Assembly: GCA_016901395.1 (NCBI GenBank)
Contig: JAEAMQ010000036.1
Location: 1 to 64,000, forward strand
Reading direction: 5' to 3'
DNA from: Prevotella sp.
GTDB taxonomy: Bacteria > Bacteroidota > Bacteroidia > Bacteroidales > Bacteroidaceae
Length of the DNA stretch: 64,000 bases
Below the pieces are notes generated by a model. The model saw nothing but the letters and a program-made list of their open reading frames with translations, was not told where the DNA came from and ran no database searches. Shown piece by piece: positions 50,181-61,741 of this stretch. The position numbers and the translations under genes are program-made. The number at the start of each line of letters is the position of its first letter. The first letter of the stretch is position 1.

Positions 50181-51530
50181 ATGACTCTGATTATCGTAGG
50201 CATATTGCTTTTAGGTTATCTGCTCATTGCTACAGAGAACATCACAAACGTGAACAAGGCAGCAGTGGCGATATTTGTTTGTACGGTGGGCTGGGTGCTT
50301 TACATCAGCTACGGTACAGATTTTGTTATGAGTCAGCATGCCTCAGAATACAATGTGTTTCTGCAGGGGGCGGCTCCTACGAGCATCACCGTGAAAGAGT
50401 TTATCGCCAGCAAGGTCTTCCTCGGTTATGTGGGCAAAGCCTGCGAAATCGTATTGTTTCTTTTAGCCACGCGAACCATCGTCGAAATACTGGACAACAA
50501 CGAGTGTTTCGATTTCCTCACACAAATATTGGAGACTCGCAGCAGCCGTAAGATGCTGTGGACACTGGGCATTGTGACATTGCTGATATCGGCCAATCTC
50601 GATAATCTCACTACCACGGTGATGATGCTGGTGGTGATGCGCAAGCTCGTTCACAACCGGCGGCAGCGCATGATCTATGGGTCGGCCATTGTGCTGGCAG
50701 CCAACTGCGGCGGCACCATGACCGTCATCGGGTCGCCGACGGGCCTGATGCTATGGAATGCCGGACTGGTCTCTGCCTCCCATTTCTTTATGGTGCTTGC
50801 CCTGCCCAGTCTGCTGGCATGGGTCATTCCCACATGGTGGATTGGGCGTAGCCTGCCCGAGCATGTGGAGTCAGACATGATGCTGATGTCTTACCGTGGC
50901 GACGACTCACGGTTGGCGGTGTGGCAGCGAGTGCTGATGCTCTGTCTGGGCATTGGCGGATTGTGGTTTATCCCCACGTTTCACAACATTACCAAGCTCA
51001 GTCCGTTTCTCGGCGCACTGTGTGTGCTGAGTGTGCTGTGGGTGGTCAACGAGATTTTCAATCGCAACCTCATGGAGATGGACAGCATGAGCGAGCGACG
51101 CATCCCCAAGGTGCTCTATTACGGTAGCCACCAGCTCATCCTCTTTGTGCTCGGCATGATGCTTGCTCTTGGAGTGGTGAAGGAGACGGGGGCACTCTCC
51201 GTGCTATGGAGTTTCCTGCAGGGACAGGGAGCAGAGGACTGGATGTTGGCATTGAGCGCAGGAGCGATGAGCTCGGTGCTTGACAACTTTGCCACAGCCG
51301 GGAGTTATGTTACCCTGCACCCGATGGGCGAAGTGAATGGCAACTACTGGAACATGATAGCTTATATGACAGCTGTGGGAGGCAATGTCCTCACCGTGGG
51401 CTCGATATCAGGACTGGCCCTGATGCGCACTGAGAAGATGCACGTGGGCTGGTATTTCACCAATATAGGTTGGAAGGCAATGGTGGGCGCACTGATAGGA
51501 TTTGTGGTGCTGTTGCTGCAGATGATGTAG
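50181..51530 (+). CDS. nhaD: NhaD-type sodium:proton antiporter
   Basis: A 449-residue inner-membrane protein with about 11-13 hydrophobic segments, of the NhaD/ion transporter superfamily, expected to expel Na+ in exchange for H+. The first segment is MTLIIVGILLLGYLLIATEN; diagnostic internal stretches include SANLDNLTTTVMMLVVMRKLV, LAANCGGTMTVIGSPTGLMLW and SSVLDNFATAGSYV. The ATG at 50181 follows the promoter. It is 44 bp before pfkA on the same strand and close to the ATP synthase operon, though a separate promoter precedes that. Confidence 0.92.
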   Translation: MTLIIVGILLLGYLLIATENITNVNKAAVAIFVCTVGWVLYISYGTDFVMSQHASEYNVFLQGAAPTSITVKEFIASKVFLGYVGKACEIVLFLLATRTIVEILDNNECFDFLTQILETRSSRKMLWTLGIVTLLISANLDNLTTTVMMLVVMRKLVHNRRQRMIYGSAIVLAANCGGTMTVIGSPTGLMLWNAGLVSASHFFMVLALPSLLAWVIPTWWIGRSLPEHVESDMMLMSYRGDDSRLAVWQRVLMLCLGIGGLWFIPTFHNITKLSPFLGALCVLSVLWVVNEIFNRNLMEMDSMSERRIPKVLYYGSHQLILFVLGMMLALGVVKETGALSVLWSFLQGQGAEDWMLALSAGAMSSVLDNFATAGSYVTLHPMGEVNGNYWNMIAYMTAVGGNVLTVGSISGLALMRTEKMHVGWYFTNIGWKAMVGALIGFVVLLLQMM

Positions 51531-51574
51531 AATACATTAAGGTATAATCAAATAAAAGAAAAAAGGATAATTTA

Positions 51575-52552
51575 ATGGGAAAGATTAAGACGATTGGCGT
51601 GCTTACGTCAGGAGGAGATGCACCCGGAATGAATGCTGCTATACGTGCAGTGACACGTGCCGGAATTTGTCATGGATTTCAGATCAAAGGTATCTACCGC
51701 GGTTTTGAAGGATTGATAAATGATGAGGTAAAGCCATTTACAACCGAGAATGTATCAGGAATCATCATGCAGGGAGGTACTGTCTTGAAAACCGCACGCT
51801 CTACGGAGTTCCGCACCCCGGAAGGACGTGAGAAAGCCTATGCCAACCTTCAGAAAGAAAAGATAGATGCTTTGGTAGTCATTGGCGGTAACGGTTCGCT
51901 TACCGGAGCTATGAATTTCGCACAAGAACATGATCTTTGCTGTATCGGTCTGCCCGGAACAATAGACAACGACCTCTATGGCACCGACACAACCATCGGT
52001 TACGACACCACGCTGAACACCATCGTGGAGTGTGTGGACCGTATCCGCGACACGGCACAGAGCCACGAACGTATCTTCTTTATAGAGGTGATGGGGCGCG
52101 ATGCCGGTTTCCTCGCACAGAACGCAGCTATCGCCAGCGGCGCAGAGGCAGCTATCATTCCCGAGGATTCCACCGATGTCGACCAGTTGGCACAGTTTAT
52201 GGAGCGTGGCATCCGCAAATCGAAGAAAAGCTGTATCGTCATTGTGTCGGAGAGTCCCAAGTGCGGTGCGCTCTACTATGCAGACCGTGTGAAGAAGGAA
52301 TTCTCCGGCTATGACGTGCGTGTGTCTATTCTTGGTCATCTGCAGCGGGGCGGACGCCCGTCGGCCCACGACCGAATTCTGGCCAGCCGCACGGGTGCCG
52401 GCGCCATCGAAGCCATCATGCAGGGCCAGCGCAACGTCATGGTGGGCATCCATAACAATGAGGTGACCTATGTGCCCCTGTCAGAGGCTATCCGGTCTGA
52501 CAAGCCTTTCGATCGCAAACTCATCAAGGTGCTTGATGAGCTGAGTATTTGA
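51575..52552 (+). CDS. pfkA: ATP-dependent 6-phosphofructokinase
   Basis: PfkA phosphorylates fructose-6-phosphate in glycolysis. The 325-residue length and motifs [25 protein letters not shown] (the Gly-Gly-Asn-Gly pattern; position 104 equivalent is Gly, consistent with ATP use), GLPGTIDND with the catalytic Asp, and GHLQRGG are those of the ATP-type A family. It follows nhaD by 44 bp and may be co-transcribed. Confidence 0.95.
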   Translation: MGKIKTIGVLTSGGDAPGMNAAIRAVTRAGICHGFQIKGIYRGFEGLINDEVKPFTTENVSGIIMQGGTVLKTARSTEFRTPEGREKAYANLQKEKIDALVVIGGNGSLTGAMNFAQEHDLCCIGLPGTIDNDLYGTDTTIGYDTTLNTIVECVDRIRDTAQSHERIFFIEVMGRDAGFLAQNAAIASGAEAAIIPEDSTDVDQLAQFMERGIRKSKKSCIVIVSESPKCGALYYADRVKKEFSGYDVRVSILGHLQRGGRPSAHDRILASRTGAGAIEAIMQGQRNVMVGIHNNEVTYVPLSEAIRSDKPFDRKLIKVLDELSI

Positions 52553-52602
52553 TGCGGAACTAAAGTTTGTTAAAAAGTATTCAACTTGTAAGAAATAAAA
52601 TG

Positions 52603-52610
52603 TATTTTTG
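52603..52610 (+). promoter_or_regulatory. -7 promoter element for ATP synthase operon
   Basis: TATTTTTG matches TAnnTTTG, about 68 nt before the atpD ATG. Confidence 0.6.
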
Positions 52611-52674
52611 CACGTAGTTCGTTTCAACGCACGATGCCATCAAAAGATATAATAGTAATACATTAAAATAATAG

Positions 52675-54204
<1,530 letters not shown>

Positions 54205-54236
54205 CCAATTCTTTTCACTTAAAATCATCATCGATT

Positions 54237-54476
54237 ATGTTGAAATTAAGAATTGTGTCGCCCGAAAAGGTGGTGTACGACGGCGAAGTGGAGAGCGTAA
54301 CCGTACCGGGAACTCTTGGAAGTTTTGAGATACTGAACAACCATGCGCCCATCATCTCCTCATTGGCTGATGGGAAGGTGGTATATGCCACGAGGCAGGG
54401 TGTTCAGACACTTGACATCCACGGCGGATTTGTCGAGGTGAAACAAAACGAGGTAAGTCTCTGCGTCGAGGTGTGA
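54237..54476 (+). CDS. atpC: F1 ATP synthase epsilon subunit, short form
   Basis: The epsilon subunit links the central stalk to the c-ring. The 79-residue product covers only the N-terminal beta-sandwich (LRIVSPEKVVYDGEVESVTVPGTLGSFEILNNHAPIIS); the C-terminal helical hairpin, which inhibits ATP hydrolysis in E. coli (about 139 residues in total), is absent. The stop shares a base with the next ATG (TGATG). Confidence 0.95.
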   Translation: MLKLRIVSPEKVVYDGEVESVTVPGTLGSFEILNNHAPIISSLADGKVVYATRQGVQTLDIHGGFVEVKQNEVSLCVEV

Positions 54477-54727
54477 TGGATATCAGGAAGCTGAACGGTC
54501 TCTATAAGATGGGATTGTGGTTGATTGCGGGAGTTGTGCTCATCTTACTGTTGGGCATGAACGTTTTGCAAGACAACCGGCATCTCAACCTGCTCTTGAT
54601 GGTCGCCATTGGGGTGACAGTCGTGTGGGTGTTGACCTTCGCACTTCTTCGATTCAAGGCTCGCCGTGACTCCAATCCAAGGAAGAAGGAGTTACAGAAT
54701 GCTGAAAAAACGCATGCCCGGAAATGA
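54476..54727 (+). CDS. Small membrane protein in ATP synthase operon (AtpZ/AtpI-like position)
   Basis: An 83-residue protein with two membrane segments (LWLIAGVVLILLLGMNVL and LLLMVAIGVTVVWVLTFALL) and a basic tail. In size, topology and place it resembles AtpZ, a small partner found next to atpI in other phyla, but no family motif confirms it. Its start overlaps atpC by one base and its end overlaps the next gene by 4 bp, so it is fully coupled to the operon. Possible role in Fo assembly or ion handling is inference. Confidence 0.75.
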   Translation: MDIRKLNGLYKMGLWLIAGVVLILLLGMNVLQDNRHLNLLLMVAIGVTVVWVLTFALLRFKARRDSNPRKKELQNAEKTHARK

Positions 54728-55014
54728 GGATGGGGTATCTTTCTACATGGACCATAGTCCTCTGTGCATTGTTTTTCATCGTTTTGGGACTGATGTGGAT
54801 ATTAGGTTATGACTTTATCAAGAAACATTCTCCTGAAAATCTGCCCAAGTTCTATCTCCTTATGTCTGTTGTGCGCTTCCTTGCCGTACTGACATTGGCA
54901 GGAGGGTATATCCTGTTGGTGTCCAACAGTCAGGCCCAGTCCGAGTCATTCGCCCTCATGGTGTGTGTCATGTATGTGGTGATGATGGCGGTAACACTGA
55001 AAATAAAACATTAA
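54724..55014 (+). CDS. Small membrane protein in ATP synthase operon (AtpI-like position)
   Basis: A 96-residue protein with three hydrophobic segments (TIVLCALFFIVLGLMWILGYDF, FYLLMSVVRFLAVLTLAGGYILL, FALMVCVMYVVMMAVTL). It lies directly before atpB, where AtpI is found in many bacteria, and may help c-ring assembly. The sequence alone does not establish the family. Confidence 0.75.
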   Translation: MRMGYLSTWTIVLCALFFIVLGLMWILGYDFIKKHSPENLPKFYLLMSVVRFLAVLTLAGGYILLVSNSQAQSESFALMVCVMYVVMMAVTLKIKH

Positions 55015-55025
55015 AAGGTATTGAA

Positions 55026-56090
55026 ATGAAATACGTCAAATTGATTGTCTGCATGTTGATGCTCCTGACACTCGGCGTTTCTGCCTCGGCAGCAACAGAG
55101 GGCGAGGGCAAGCTCAACACCTCACAGATTGTGGTGGGACATATCAAGGATTCTTACGAATGGCATCTGACCAACATCGGTGACAAACCTATCGTAATCA
55201 ATCTACCGGTCATCGTTAAAAGCTCTACAGGGTGGCACGTGTTCAGCACGGCCCAGTTTGAGGAGGAACCCAATGCCAAAGGCTATCGGGTGGGCCCCTA
55301 CAACCTGGTCATCGCTACCCAGGGCGACAATGCCGGCAAGATTGTTGAGTTGCAGAATGGAGCCGAAGTGCGTCCGCTGGACATCTCCATCACCAAGACG
55401 GTGGCTGTGATGTTTATTGATGCCGTGATTCTTCTGTTATGCATCCTTATTCCGGCACACTGGTACAAGCGCCACAAGGCAAGCGATCCTGCCCCTGGTG
55501 GCTTCACTGGTTTTATCGAAATGGTGGTCAGCTATGTAGAGGACAACATCATCAAACCCGGAGTGGGCGAGGGGTATGAGAAATATTCACCCTATCTGAT
55601 GACCTGCTTCTTCTTCATCCTGACGTGCAATCTTATGGGTATCATGCCGTTTCCTCCCGGTGGAGGCAACGTGACGGGTAATATTGCCGTGACTTTCTTC
55701 CTCGCACTTTGTACCTTTATCATTACCCAGGTGAGTGGTTCAAAGCATTATTGGAAGGAGATTTTCTGGCCCGAAGTGCCATTGGCATTGAAGGCTTTCC
55801 CCCTGATTCCGTTCATAGAGTTTGTGGGAATCTTCACCAAACCATTTGCATTGATGATCCGTCTCTTTGCCAACATGATGGCAGGACATGCCATTGCCCT
55901 GTCGCTGACATGCATTATCTTTGTGGTTGCAGCCATCGGCGGCGCTACATTCTATGGTATGTCGGTACTGAGTGTGGTGATGAGCGTGTTCATGATGTGC
56001 CTTGAGTTTCTGGTTTGCTTCATCCAGGCCATGGTGTTTACGATGCTTAGCTCCATTTTTATCGGGCTGGCGCGTGTGAAAGCAGAATGA
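55026..56090 (+). CDS. atpB: Fo ATP synthase subunit a
   Basis: The proton-channel subunit of Fo. The 354-residue product has an N-terminal signal-like segment (MKYVKLIVCMLMLLTLGVSASA) and a periplasmic domain of about 100 residues before the membrane part, an extension typical of Bacteroidetes. The channel region has the essential Arg in FALMIRLFANMMAGH. An in-frame upstream start is rejected because the ATG at 55026 begins the signal segment. Confidence 0.93.
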   Translation: MKYVKLIVCMLMLLTLGVSASAATEGEGKLNTSQIVVGHIKDSYEWHLTNIGDKPIVINLPVIVKSSTGWHVFSTAQFEEEPNAKGYRVGPYNLVIATQGDNAGKIVELQNGAEVRPLDISITKTVAVMFIDAVILLLCILIPAHWYKRHKASDPAPGGFTGFIEMVVSYVEDNIIKPGVGEGYEKYSPYLMTCFFFILTCNLMGIMPFPPGGGNVTGNIAVTFFLALCTFIITQVSGSKHYWKEIFWPEVPLALKAFPLIPFIEFVGIFTKPFALMIRLFANMMAGHAIALSLTCIIFVVAAIGGATFYGMSVLSVVMSVFMMCLEFLVCFIQAMVFTMLSSIFIGLARVKAE

Positions 56091-56126
56091 AATAATTAAG
56101 AAATAAAGAACAAATAATAACATTAA

Positions 56127-56384
<258 letters not shown>

Positions 56385-56408
56385 TTCGAATCGTATTCAA
56401 CGCTGCGT

Positions 56409-56921
56409 ATGGATTTATTAATGCCAAGTACCGGCTTGCTCTTCTGGATGACCATCGTCTTCCTGATCGTGCTTGCAGTCCTATGGAAATGGGGCTTCCC
56501 CGCCATTACCAATATGGTGAAGGAACGCAAGGACTTCATCGACGAGAGTCTGCGCAAGGCGCATGAAGCCAATGAGAAGCTGGCCAATATTCAACAAGAA
56601 GGAGAATCCATTCTGCAGGAAGCTCGTGAGAAGCAGGCCGAGATTTTGAAGGAGGCTACTGCTACTCGTGAAGCTATTGTTGCGAAGGCCCAGAGTCAGG
56701 CGAAGGAGGAAGGTGCTCGTTTGCTCGATGATGCCAAGGCAGAAATCGAGTCACAGAAGCAGCAAGCCATTCGTGAGATTCGCGCTCAGGTAGCTGAACT
56801 CTCCGTAAAGATAGCGGAGAAGGTGGTCCGTGAGCGGCTTTCGACAGATGACAAGCAGATGGAATTGATTGACAAACTGCTGGCAGATGTTACTGTTGAT
56901 GGTAAAAATGAAAATAAATAA
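56409..56921 (+). CDS. atpF: Fo ATP synthase subunit b
   Basis: The peripheral-stalk subunit, 170 residues: one N-terminal membrane anchor (LLFWMTIVFLIVLAVLWKWGFP), then a long charged helix that dimerises and meets delta at the top of F1. It lies between atpE and atpH, as expected. Confidence 0.95.
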   Translation: MDLLMPSTGLLFWMTIVFLIVLAVLWKWGFPAITNMVKERKDFIDESLRKAHEANEKLANIQQEGESILQEAREKQAEILKEATATREAIVAKAQSQAKEEGARLLDDAKAEIESQKQQAIREIRAQVAELSVKIAEKVVRERLSTDDKQMELIDKLLADVTVDGKNENK

Positions 56922-56927
56922 TGTGAT

Positions 56928-57464
56928 ATGGATTTAGGTGTAATATCGGTGAGGTATGCACGTGCGCTTCTGAAGAGCGCCACGAGGCTGAAGCAAGAAG
57001 CTGAGGTTTACAAGGAAATGCAGATACTTTTGCAAAGTTACTTGCAAGTGCCACAGTTGCGCTTTACCATTGATAACCCTATGTTGTCCAAGGACAAGAA
57101 GCAAATGCTCGTCGAAACAGCGGCCGGAGGTAATCTCTCGGAGTTGACGAGACGATTTCTGCAACTTGTTTTCAAGGAGGGTAGGGAGAGTACCTTGCAA
57201 TTGATGGCAGCCTCATATATCACACTTTACCGTAAACAGAACAATATTACCCGTGGTAAACTGATCACCGCCGTTGCTGTTTCTCCGGAAACGGAGGCCA
57301 AGATGAAGCAAAAGGTGGAAAGTAATACTCATGGAACTGTAGAATTCAACACGGAGGTTGACCCTGATATCATCGGTGGTTTTATCCTCGAATATGATAC
57401 CTACAGAATGGATGCAAGTGTGAAATCGAAGCTAAACTCGATACTAAACACGTTGCGGAAATAA
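56928..57464 (+). CDS. atpH: F1 ATP synthase delta subunit
   Basis: A 178-residue subunit that joins the b stalk to the alpha subunits. The N-terminal SVRYARALLKSA and the C-terminal EFNTEVDPDIIGGFILEYDTYRMDASVKSKL are the conserved parts. It is 6 bp after atpF; a 104-bp spacer separates it from atpA. Confidence 0.95.
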   Translation: MDLGVISVRYARALLKSATRLKQEAEVYKEMQILLQSYLQVPQLRFTIDNPMLSKDKKQMLVETAAGGNLSELTRRFLQLVFKEGRESTLQLMAASYITLYRKQNNITRGKLITAVAVSPETEAKMKQKVESNTHGTVEFNTEVDPDIIGGFILEYDTYRMDASVKSKLNSILNTLRK

Positions 57465-57568
57465 AATAATTAGATCATAAACAATAGAAGATTGAAGTCG
57501 GATGGCACATTGATGCCTATGAGACATCTCCGTTTTATTGTTTAATCTTTAATGTTTAATCTATAACA

Positions 57569-59155
57569 ATGTCAGATAAAATAAAACCAAGCGAGGTATC
57601 TGAGGTGCTGCTCCAGCAGCTCGAAGGTATCAATGCTGACGAAAAGTTTGACGAGGTCGGTACCGTGTTGACGGTCAGCGACGGTGTGGCACGAATCTAC
57701 GGACTCCGTAATTCTGAGGCCAACGAGTTGCTGGAGTTTGAGAACGGCACCATGGCCATCGTCATGAACCTGGAGGAAGACAACGTGGGTTGTATTCTTC
57801 TCGGTCCTACGGCTGGCATCAAGGAGGGACAGACGGTGAAACGAACCCACCGTATCGCTTCTATCCGAGTGAACGACAACTTCCTCGGTCGTGTGGTTAA
57901 CCCTCTGGGTGAGCCCATCGACGGCAAGGGAGACATAGACCTGACCACCTCTTTTGAGATGCCCTTGGACCGCAAGGCCCCCGGTGTGATCTATCGTCAA
58001 CCGGTGAAAGAGCCTCTGCAGACAGGTCTCAAGGCCGTAGACTCCATGATTCCTATTGGCCGCGGACAGCGTGAGCTCATCATCGGCGACCGCCAGACGG
58101 GTAAGACCGCCGTAGCTGTCGACACGATTATCAACCAGAAAGGCAACTACGAGGCAGGCAAACCCGTGTATTGCATCTATGTGGCCATCGGCCAGAAGGC
58201 CAGCACCGTCGCTGCCCTGGTGCAGACCTTGAAGGAGCATGGTGCCCTGCCTTACTCCATTATCGTGACTGCTACGGCTGCCGATCCTGCCGCCATGCAG
58301 TATTATGCACCGTTTGCCGGAGCTGCTATCGGTGAGTATTTCCGCGACCGCGGATACCACGCGCTGGTGGTCTACGACGACTTGTCCAAACAAGCCGTAG
58401 CTTATCGTGAGGTGTCGTTGATTCTTCGTCGTCCTTCTGGACGCGAGGCCTACCCCGGAGACGTGTTCTATCTCCACTCCCGTCTGCTCGAACGCGCTGC
58501 CCGCATCAACGACCAGCAGGAAGTAGCCAGCCAGATGAACGACCTGCCCGAATGTATGCAGGGTCAGGTGCGTGGCGGAGGCTCGCTCACCGCATTGCCC
58601 ATCATCGAGACACAAGCCGGTGACGTATCGGCCTATATTCCCACCAACGTGATCTCTATCACTGACGGACAGATCTATTTGGAAACCAATCTCTTCAACC
58701 AGGGCTTCCGACCAGCCATCAACGTGGGTATCTCGGTATCGCGTGTGGGTGGTTCGGCACAGGTCAAGAGTATGAAGAAGGTGGCCGGTACGCTGAAAAT
58801 CGACATGGCCCAGTATCGTGAGTTGGAGGCCTTCTCCAAGTTCTCCAGCGACATGGACCCTGTGACCGCCATGACCATCGACCGTGGACGCAAGAACAAT
58901 CAGTTGCTCATTCAGCCGCAATACAGCCCAATGCCTGTAGGAGAGCAGATTGCCATCCTCTATTGTGGTGTGCATGGACTGATGCATGACGTTCCCGTCG
59001 ACAAGGTGCGCCTGTGTCAGGAGCAGTTCCTGGAGCAGATGCGCTCACAGCATCAGGATGTCATCGAAACGCTGGCCAGCGGAAAAATCGACGACGATCT
59101 GACCAAGGTCATTGAAGAAGTAATGGCTAACATTGCCGGACAATTTAAGAAATAG
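57569..59155 (+). CDS. atpA: F1 ATP synthase alpha subunit
   Basis: The 528-residue regulatory nucleotide-binding subunit. It has [15 protein letters not shown] (Walker A), the catalytic-site Arg region near [11 protein letters not shown], and the conserved [31 protein letters not shown] block. The operon continues with atpG 14 bp downstream. Confidence 0.98.
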   Translation: MSDKIKPSEVSEVLLQQLEGINADEKFDEVGTVLTVSDGVARIYGLRNSEANELLEFENGTMAIVMNLEEDNVGCILLGPTAGIKEGQTVKRTHRIASIRVNDNFLGRVVNPLGEPIDGKGDIDLTTSFEMPLDRKAPGVIYRQPVKEPLQTGLKAVDSMIPIGRGQRELIIGDRQTGKTAVAVDTIINQKGNYEAGKPVYCIYVAIGQKASTVAALVQTLKEHGALPYSIIVTATAADPAAMQYYAPFAGAAIGEYFRDRGYHALVVYDDLSKQAVAYREVSLILRRPSGREAYPGDVFYLHSRLLERAARINDQQEVASQMNDLPECMQGQVRGGGSLTALPIIETQAGDVSAYIPTNVISITDGQIYLETNLFNQGFRPAINVGISVSRVGGSAQVKSMKKVAGTLKIDMAQYRELEAFSKFSSDMDPVTAMTIDRGRKNNQLLIQPQYSPMPVGEQIAILYCGVHGLMHDVPVDKVRLCQEQFLEQMRSQHQDVIETLASGKIDDDLTKVIEEVMANIAGQFKK

Positions 59156-59169
59156 AAAGAGGATAGCTT

Positions 59170-60144
59170 ATGCCGTCATTAAAAGAGATAAAGACCCGTA
59201 TCGCATCTGTTCAGAGTACGCGTAAAATTACGAGTGCAATGAAGATGGTTGCATCGTCAAAACTGCACCATGCCCAGACAGCCATCCAGAACATGCTCCC
59301 TTATGAAAATCAGCTGGAACATATTCTCAAGGCTTTTCTGGTGTCTGTGCCCGATGCACAAAGCAAGTTTGACGAAAGCCGTCATGATGTGAAACGAGTG
59401 GCTCTGATTGTCTACTCTTCCAACAGTTCGCTCTGTGGAGGCTTTAATGGCAATGTTATCCGCATGATGCAACAGGCTGTCGAAGAGTACAAATCTCAGG
59501 GTGTTACCGATATCACAATCTATCCGATTGGTCGGAAAGTGGGTGAGAAGGCGCGTAAGTTGGGTTACAAGGTAGCTGGCAATTTCGTAGAATTGGCCGA
59601 TAAGCCCAATGCTCGTGAGTGCAGTGCCATAGCCAAGGAGATATCTGATAAATTCGTTGACTATGAGTATGATAAGGTGGAACTCATCTATCATCACTTC
59701 AAGAGTGCTGGCTCGCAGATCCTTACACGCAAAACTTTCCTCCCCATCGACCTTTCTACTGAGAATATCGGTCTCGACAACGACCGTGATCTCTCCTCCA
59801 ACGTCGCCACTGCCAAAGCGCAGGAATATCTTCGCAAGAAAGGCGAAGAAGCTTCGCGTCGCAACCAGGAGAATGTGAAAGGACTGAACGACGACTTTAT
59901 CGTGGAACCGGATCTGGAGAGTGTGCTGTCGGTATTGATACCCAAGCTCCTCAATCTGATGGTCTACACAGCGCTACTCGACAGCACGGCCTCTGAGCAT
60001 GCGGCCCGAATGGTGGCTATGCAGACCGCAACCGACAATGCAGACGAACTGCTCAGGGGGCTCAGTCTGCAGTATAACAAGAGTCGCCAGGCTGCCATCA
60101 CCAACGAATTGTTGGATATTGTTGGCGGTTCGGTCAACAATTAA
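59170..60144 (+). CDS. atpG: F1 ATP synthase gamma subunit
   Basis: The central rotor shaft, 324 residues, slightly longer than E. coli gamma. The ends pair as the coiled coil: SLKEIKTRIASVQSTRKITSAMKMVASSKL at the start and the MVAMQTATDNADELLRGLSLQYNKSRQAAITNELLDIVGG end. It is the last gene of the operon. Confidence 0.97.
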   Translation: MPSLKEIKTRIASVQSTRKITSAMKMVASSKLHHAQTAIQNMLPYENQLEHILKAFLVSVPDAQSKFDESRHDVKRVALIVYSSNSSLCGGFNGNVIRMMQQAVEEYKSQGVTDITIYPIGRKVGEKARKLGYKVAGNFVELADKPNARECSAIAKEISDKFVDYEYDKVELIYHHFKSAGSQILTRKTFLPIDLSTENIGLDNDRDLSSNVATAKAQEYLRKKGEEASRRNQENVKGLNDDFIVEPDLESVLSVLIPKLLNLMVYTALLDSTASEHAARMVAMQTATDNADELLRGLSLQYNKSRQAAITNELLDIVGGSVNN

Positions 60145-60165
60145 GTTCTTTTTCCCTATACAAAT

Positions 60166-60211
60166 AGATAGGAGACAGATGCAATTCAGGTGTCTGTCTC
60201 CTATCTGTTTT
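60166..60211 (+). terminator. Terminator of the ATP synthase operon
   Basis: A perfect 14-bp stem, AGATAGGAGACAGA (60166-60179) with TCTGTCTCCTATCT (60193-60206), is followed by GTTTTA. Confidence 0.85.
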
Positions 60212-60551
60212 AAATCTGCGTGAATAACATTCTCGTCTTGATCCAACCCAATCTCAGATGGCTTTTCATGACATGGTTTTACGATAAATATTCAGCGGAA
60301 AGGCGATTTGATAGTCATTGCTGCACCGTTCTTTACTAATTGTAATGTCATCATTGTACACTCCTGTTTACTGGGTATCCAAGTGCTGCGGCCATCACAA
60401 TCAGTATAATGCAGGTCGGCTGCTGGCGTATGATAAGATTGATAGTTTTTCTTTGTGTTTTTTAATTTTGTTATTTGCTTGGTGGAATCGAAAAAATATC
60501 TTAACTTTGTAGACATCTCAATTGAGAAAAAGGCTTAAAAACCATCATTAA
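60212..60551. other. Gene-free interval before the Rep_3 gene
   Basis: 340 bp without a supported gene. No directly repeated iterons of the kind expected at a RepB-controlled plasmid origin were seen. The -7 box TAACTTTG is at 60502-60509. Confidence 0.55.
60502..60509 (+). promoter_or_regulatory. -7 promoter element for the Rep_3 gene
   Basis: TAACTTTG matches TAnnTTTG, about 42 nt before the ATG at 60552. Confidence 0.6.
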
Positions 60552-61703
60552 ATGACTGACGAAAACTCCGTAAGTATCACACAAGAACCCAAAAAGGCAA
60601 AGGTTTCCAAGCATTCCGCCGAATTTGGCAAGGGCAAGAAGCGTGACGTAAAGCGCAATATTCCCTCAGACTTGATTCCCATAGAGGAAGAAACATGGTT
60701 GCTGCAGCCCATTGCGGTGACCATGATGCGTCATGACTACTCGCTGATTCAAATCAGGATCTTGGTCACGATTGTGGAGTTTATGCAGTCAAAGCTGCAT
60801 AAGATTCTGAACAAAAACAAGATGGAGCCTGAGATTTTCTCGGATGTGGAGCTTGACAATGATGGTCGTCTTGAAATCAAGACATTGTTCAAGACCCTTG
60901 GTGTCGATCCCAATCACTATCCGCAGCTGCGTCAGAGTCTGAAGATGCTGGCAGCCATCCCTGTGGAAATCCCTTACAAGACAGTCGACGGACGCAGTTA
61001 TCTCAAGGTGACCAACCTCTGCGATGTCTACATTCCCAAGGATTCCGGACTGTATGAGAAATATGCCGTGCTCAAAATTGACCGCACGGTGGCCAAGCGG
61101 TTGGTGTCGCTTGACTTAGGTTACCATCGTCTGGGCAAACAGATTGTGTTTGCCTGTCGCAACCGCTATACCCAACGCATCTACATGTTCATTGAGAGCT
61201 GGCTCGATAAGGGCGGTACTCGCATCAAGACACTGGAGTTTCGCAAGATGCTTCGGTTGGAATCCAATTACAAGAAGTTCAGCGATTTCACCCGACGAGT
61301 GCTCGAACCTGCCAAAGAAGAGCTGAAATCGCTCTCCGAGAACGGCTTCTGCGACTGTTATTTCGAGTATGAGAAGAAGTACTACAATGGTCAGAGAGGT
61401 GGCGAACCCGACGAGTTGGTGTTCCATATCTTCCGTCCGAAGAATAAGTTGAACAAGCAATTGCAGGACGTGACCGACATGCAGCGCAGTCAGTTTGCCG
61501 ATATGCTCGTAAGATATTTTGGTTTTGACCTCGCCGTAGCGAAGAAAATGAGTGATCGTATCACCCCAACCAATTATCAGGGAGCTGTCTCCAAGCTGGT
61601 GGATTTGCGCAACAGGCTGCGCAATGACCTCACGATCCACGACCGTGCGGCATACACCTACCGTGTGCTCGACAATCTTTTCCGAGGCGTTCAGACACAA
61701 TAG
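60552..61703 (+). CDS. RepB-like (Rep_3) replication initiator protein
   Basis: A 383-residue protein with a basic N-terminus and a region from about 45-270 that resembles the double winged-helix Rep_3 fold of plasmid initiators (LIQIRILVTIVEFMQSKL, RNRYTQRIYMFIESWLDKGGTRIKTLEFRKML, FSDFTRRVLEPAKEELKSLSENG). It sits among housekeeping genes with no partition, mobilisation or iteron sequences nearby, so it is probably a chromosomal relative rather than part of an active plasmid. The following DUF4494 gene is 38 bp downstream and probably co-transcribed. Role unknown. Confidence 0.75.
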   Translation: MTDENSVSITQEPKKAKVSKHSAEFGKGKKRDVKRNIPSDLIPIEEETWLLQPIAVTMMRHDYSLIQIRILVTIVEFMQSKLHKILNKNKMEPEIFSDVELDNDGRLEIKTLFKTLGVDPNHYPQLRQSLKMLAAIPVEIPYKTVDGRSYLKVTNLCDVYIPKDSGLYEKYAVLKIDRTVAKRLVSLDLGYHRLGKQIVFACRNRYTQRIYMFIESWLDKGGTRIKTLEFRKMLRLESNYKKFSDFTRRVLEPAKEELKSLSENGFCDCYFEYEKKYYNGQRGGEPDELVFHIFRPKNKLNKQLQDVTDMQRSQFADMLVRYFGFDLAVAKKMSDRITPTNYQGAVSKLVDLRNRLRNDLTIHDRAAYTYRVLDNLFRGVQTQ

Positions 61704-61741
61704 ACTATACAATTTTTATTATTATATTTCATCATTAAATA

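Noticed and set aside
57572..58987. A 471-codon open frame on the bottom strand
   Set aside because: It lies opposite atpA, whose product is full length and certain. The translated protein has no family pattern, so it is a by-product of codon bias.
60212..60551. Iterons of a plasmid origin upstream of the Rep_3 gene
   Set aside because: No directly repeated 17-22-bp sequences were found in this stretch.
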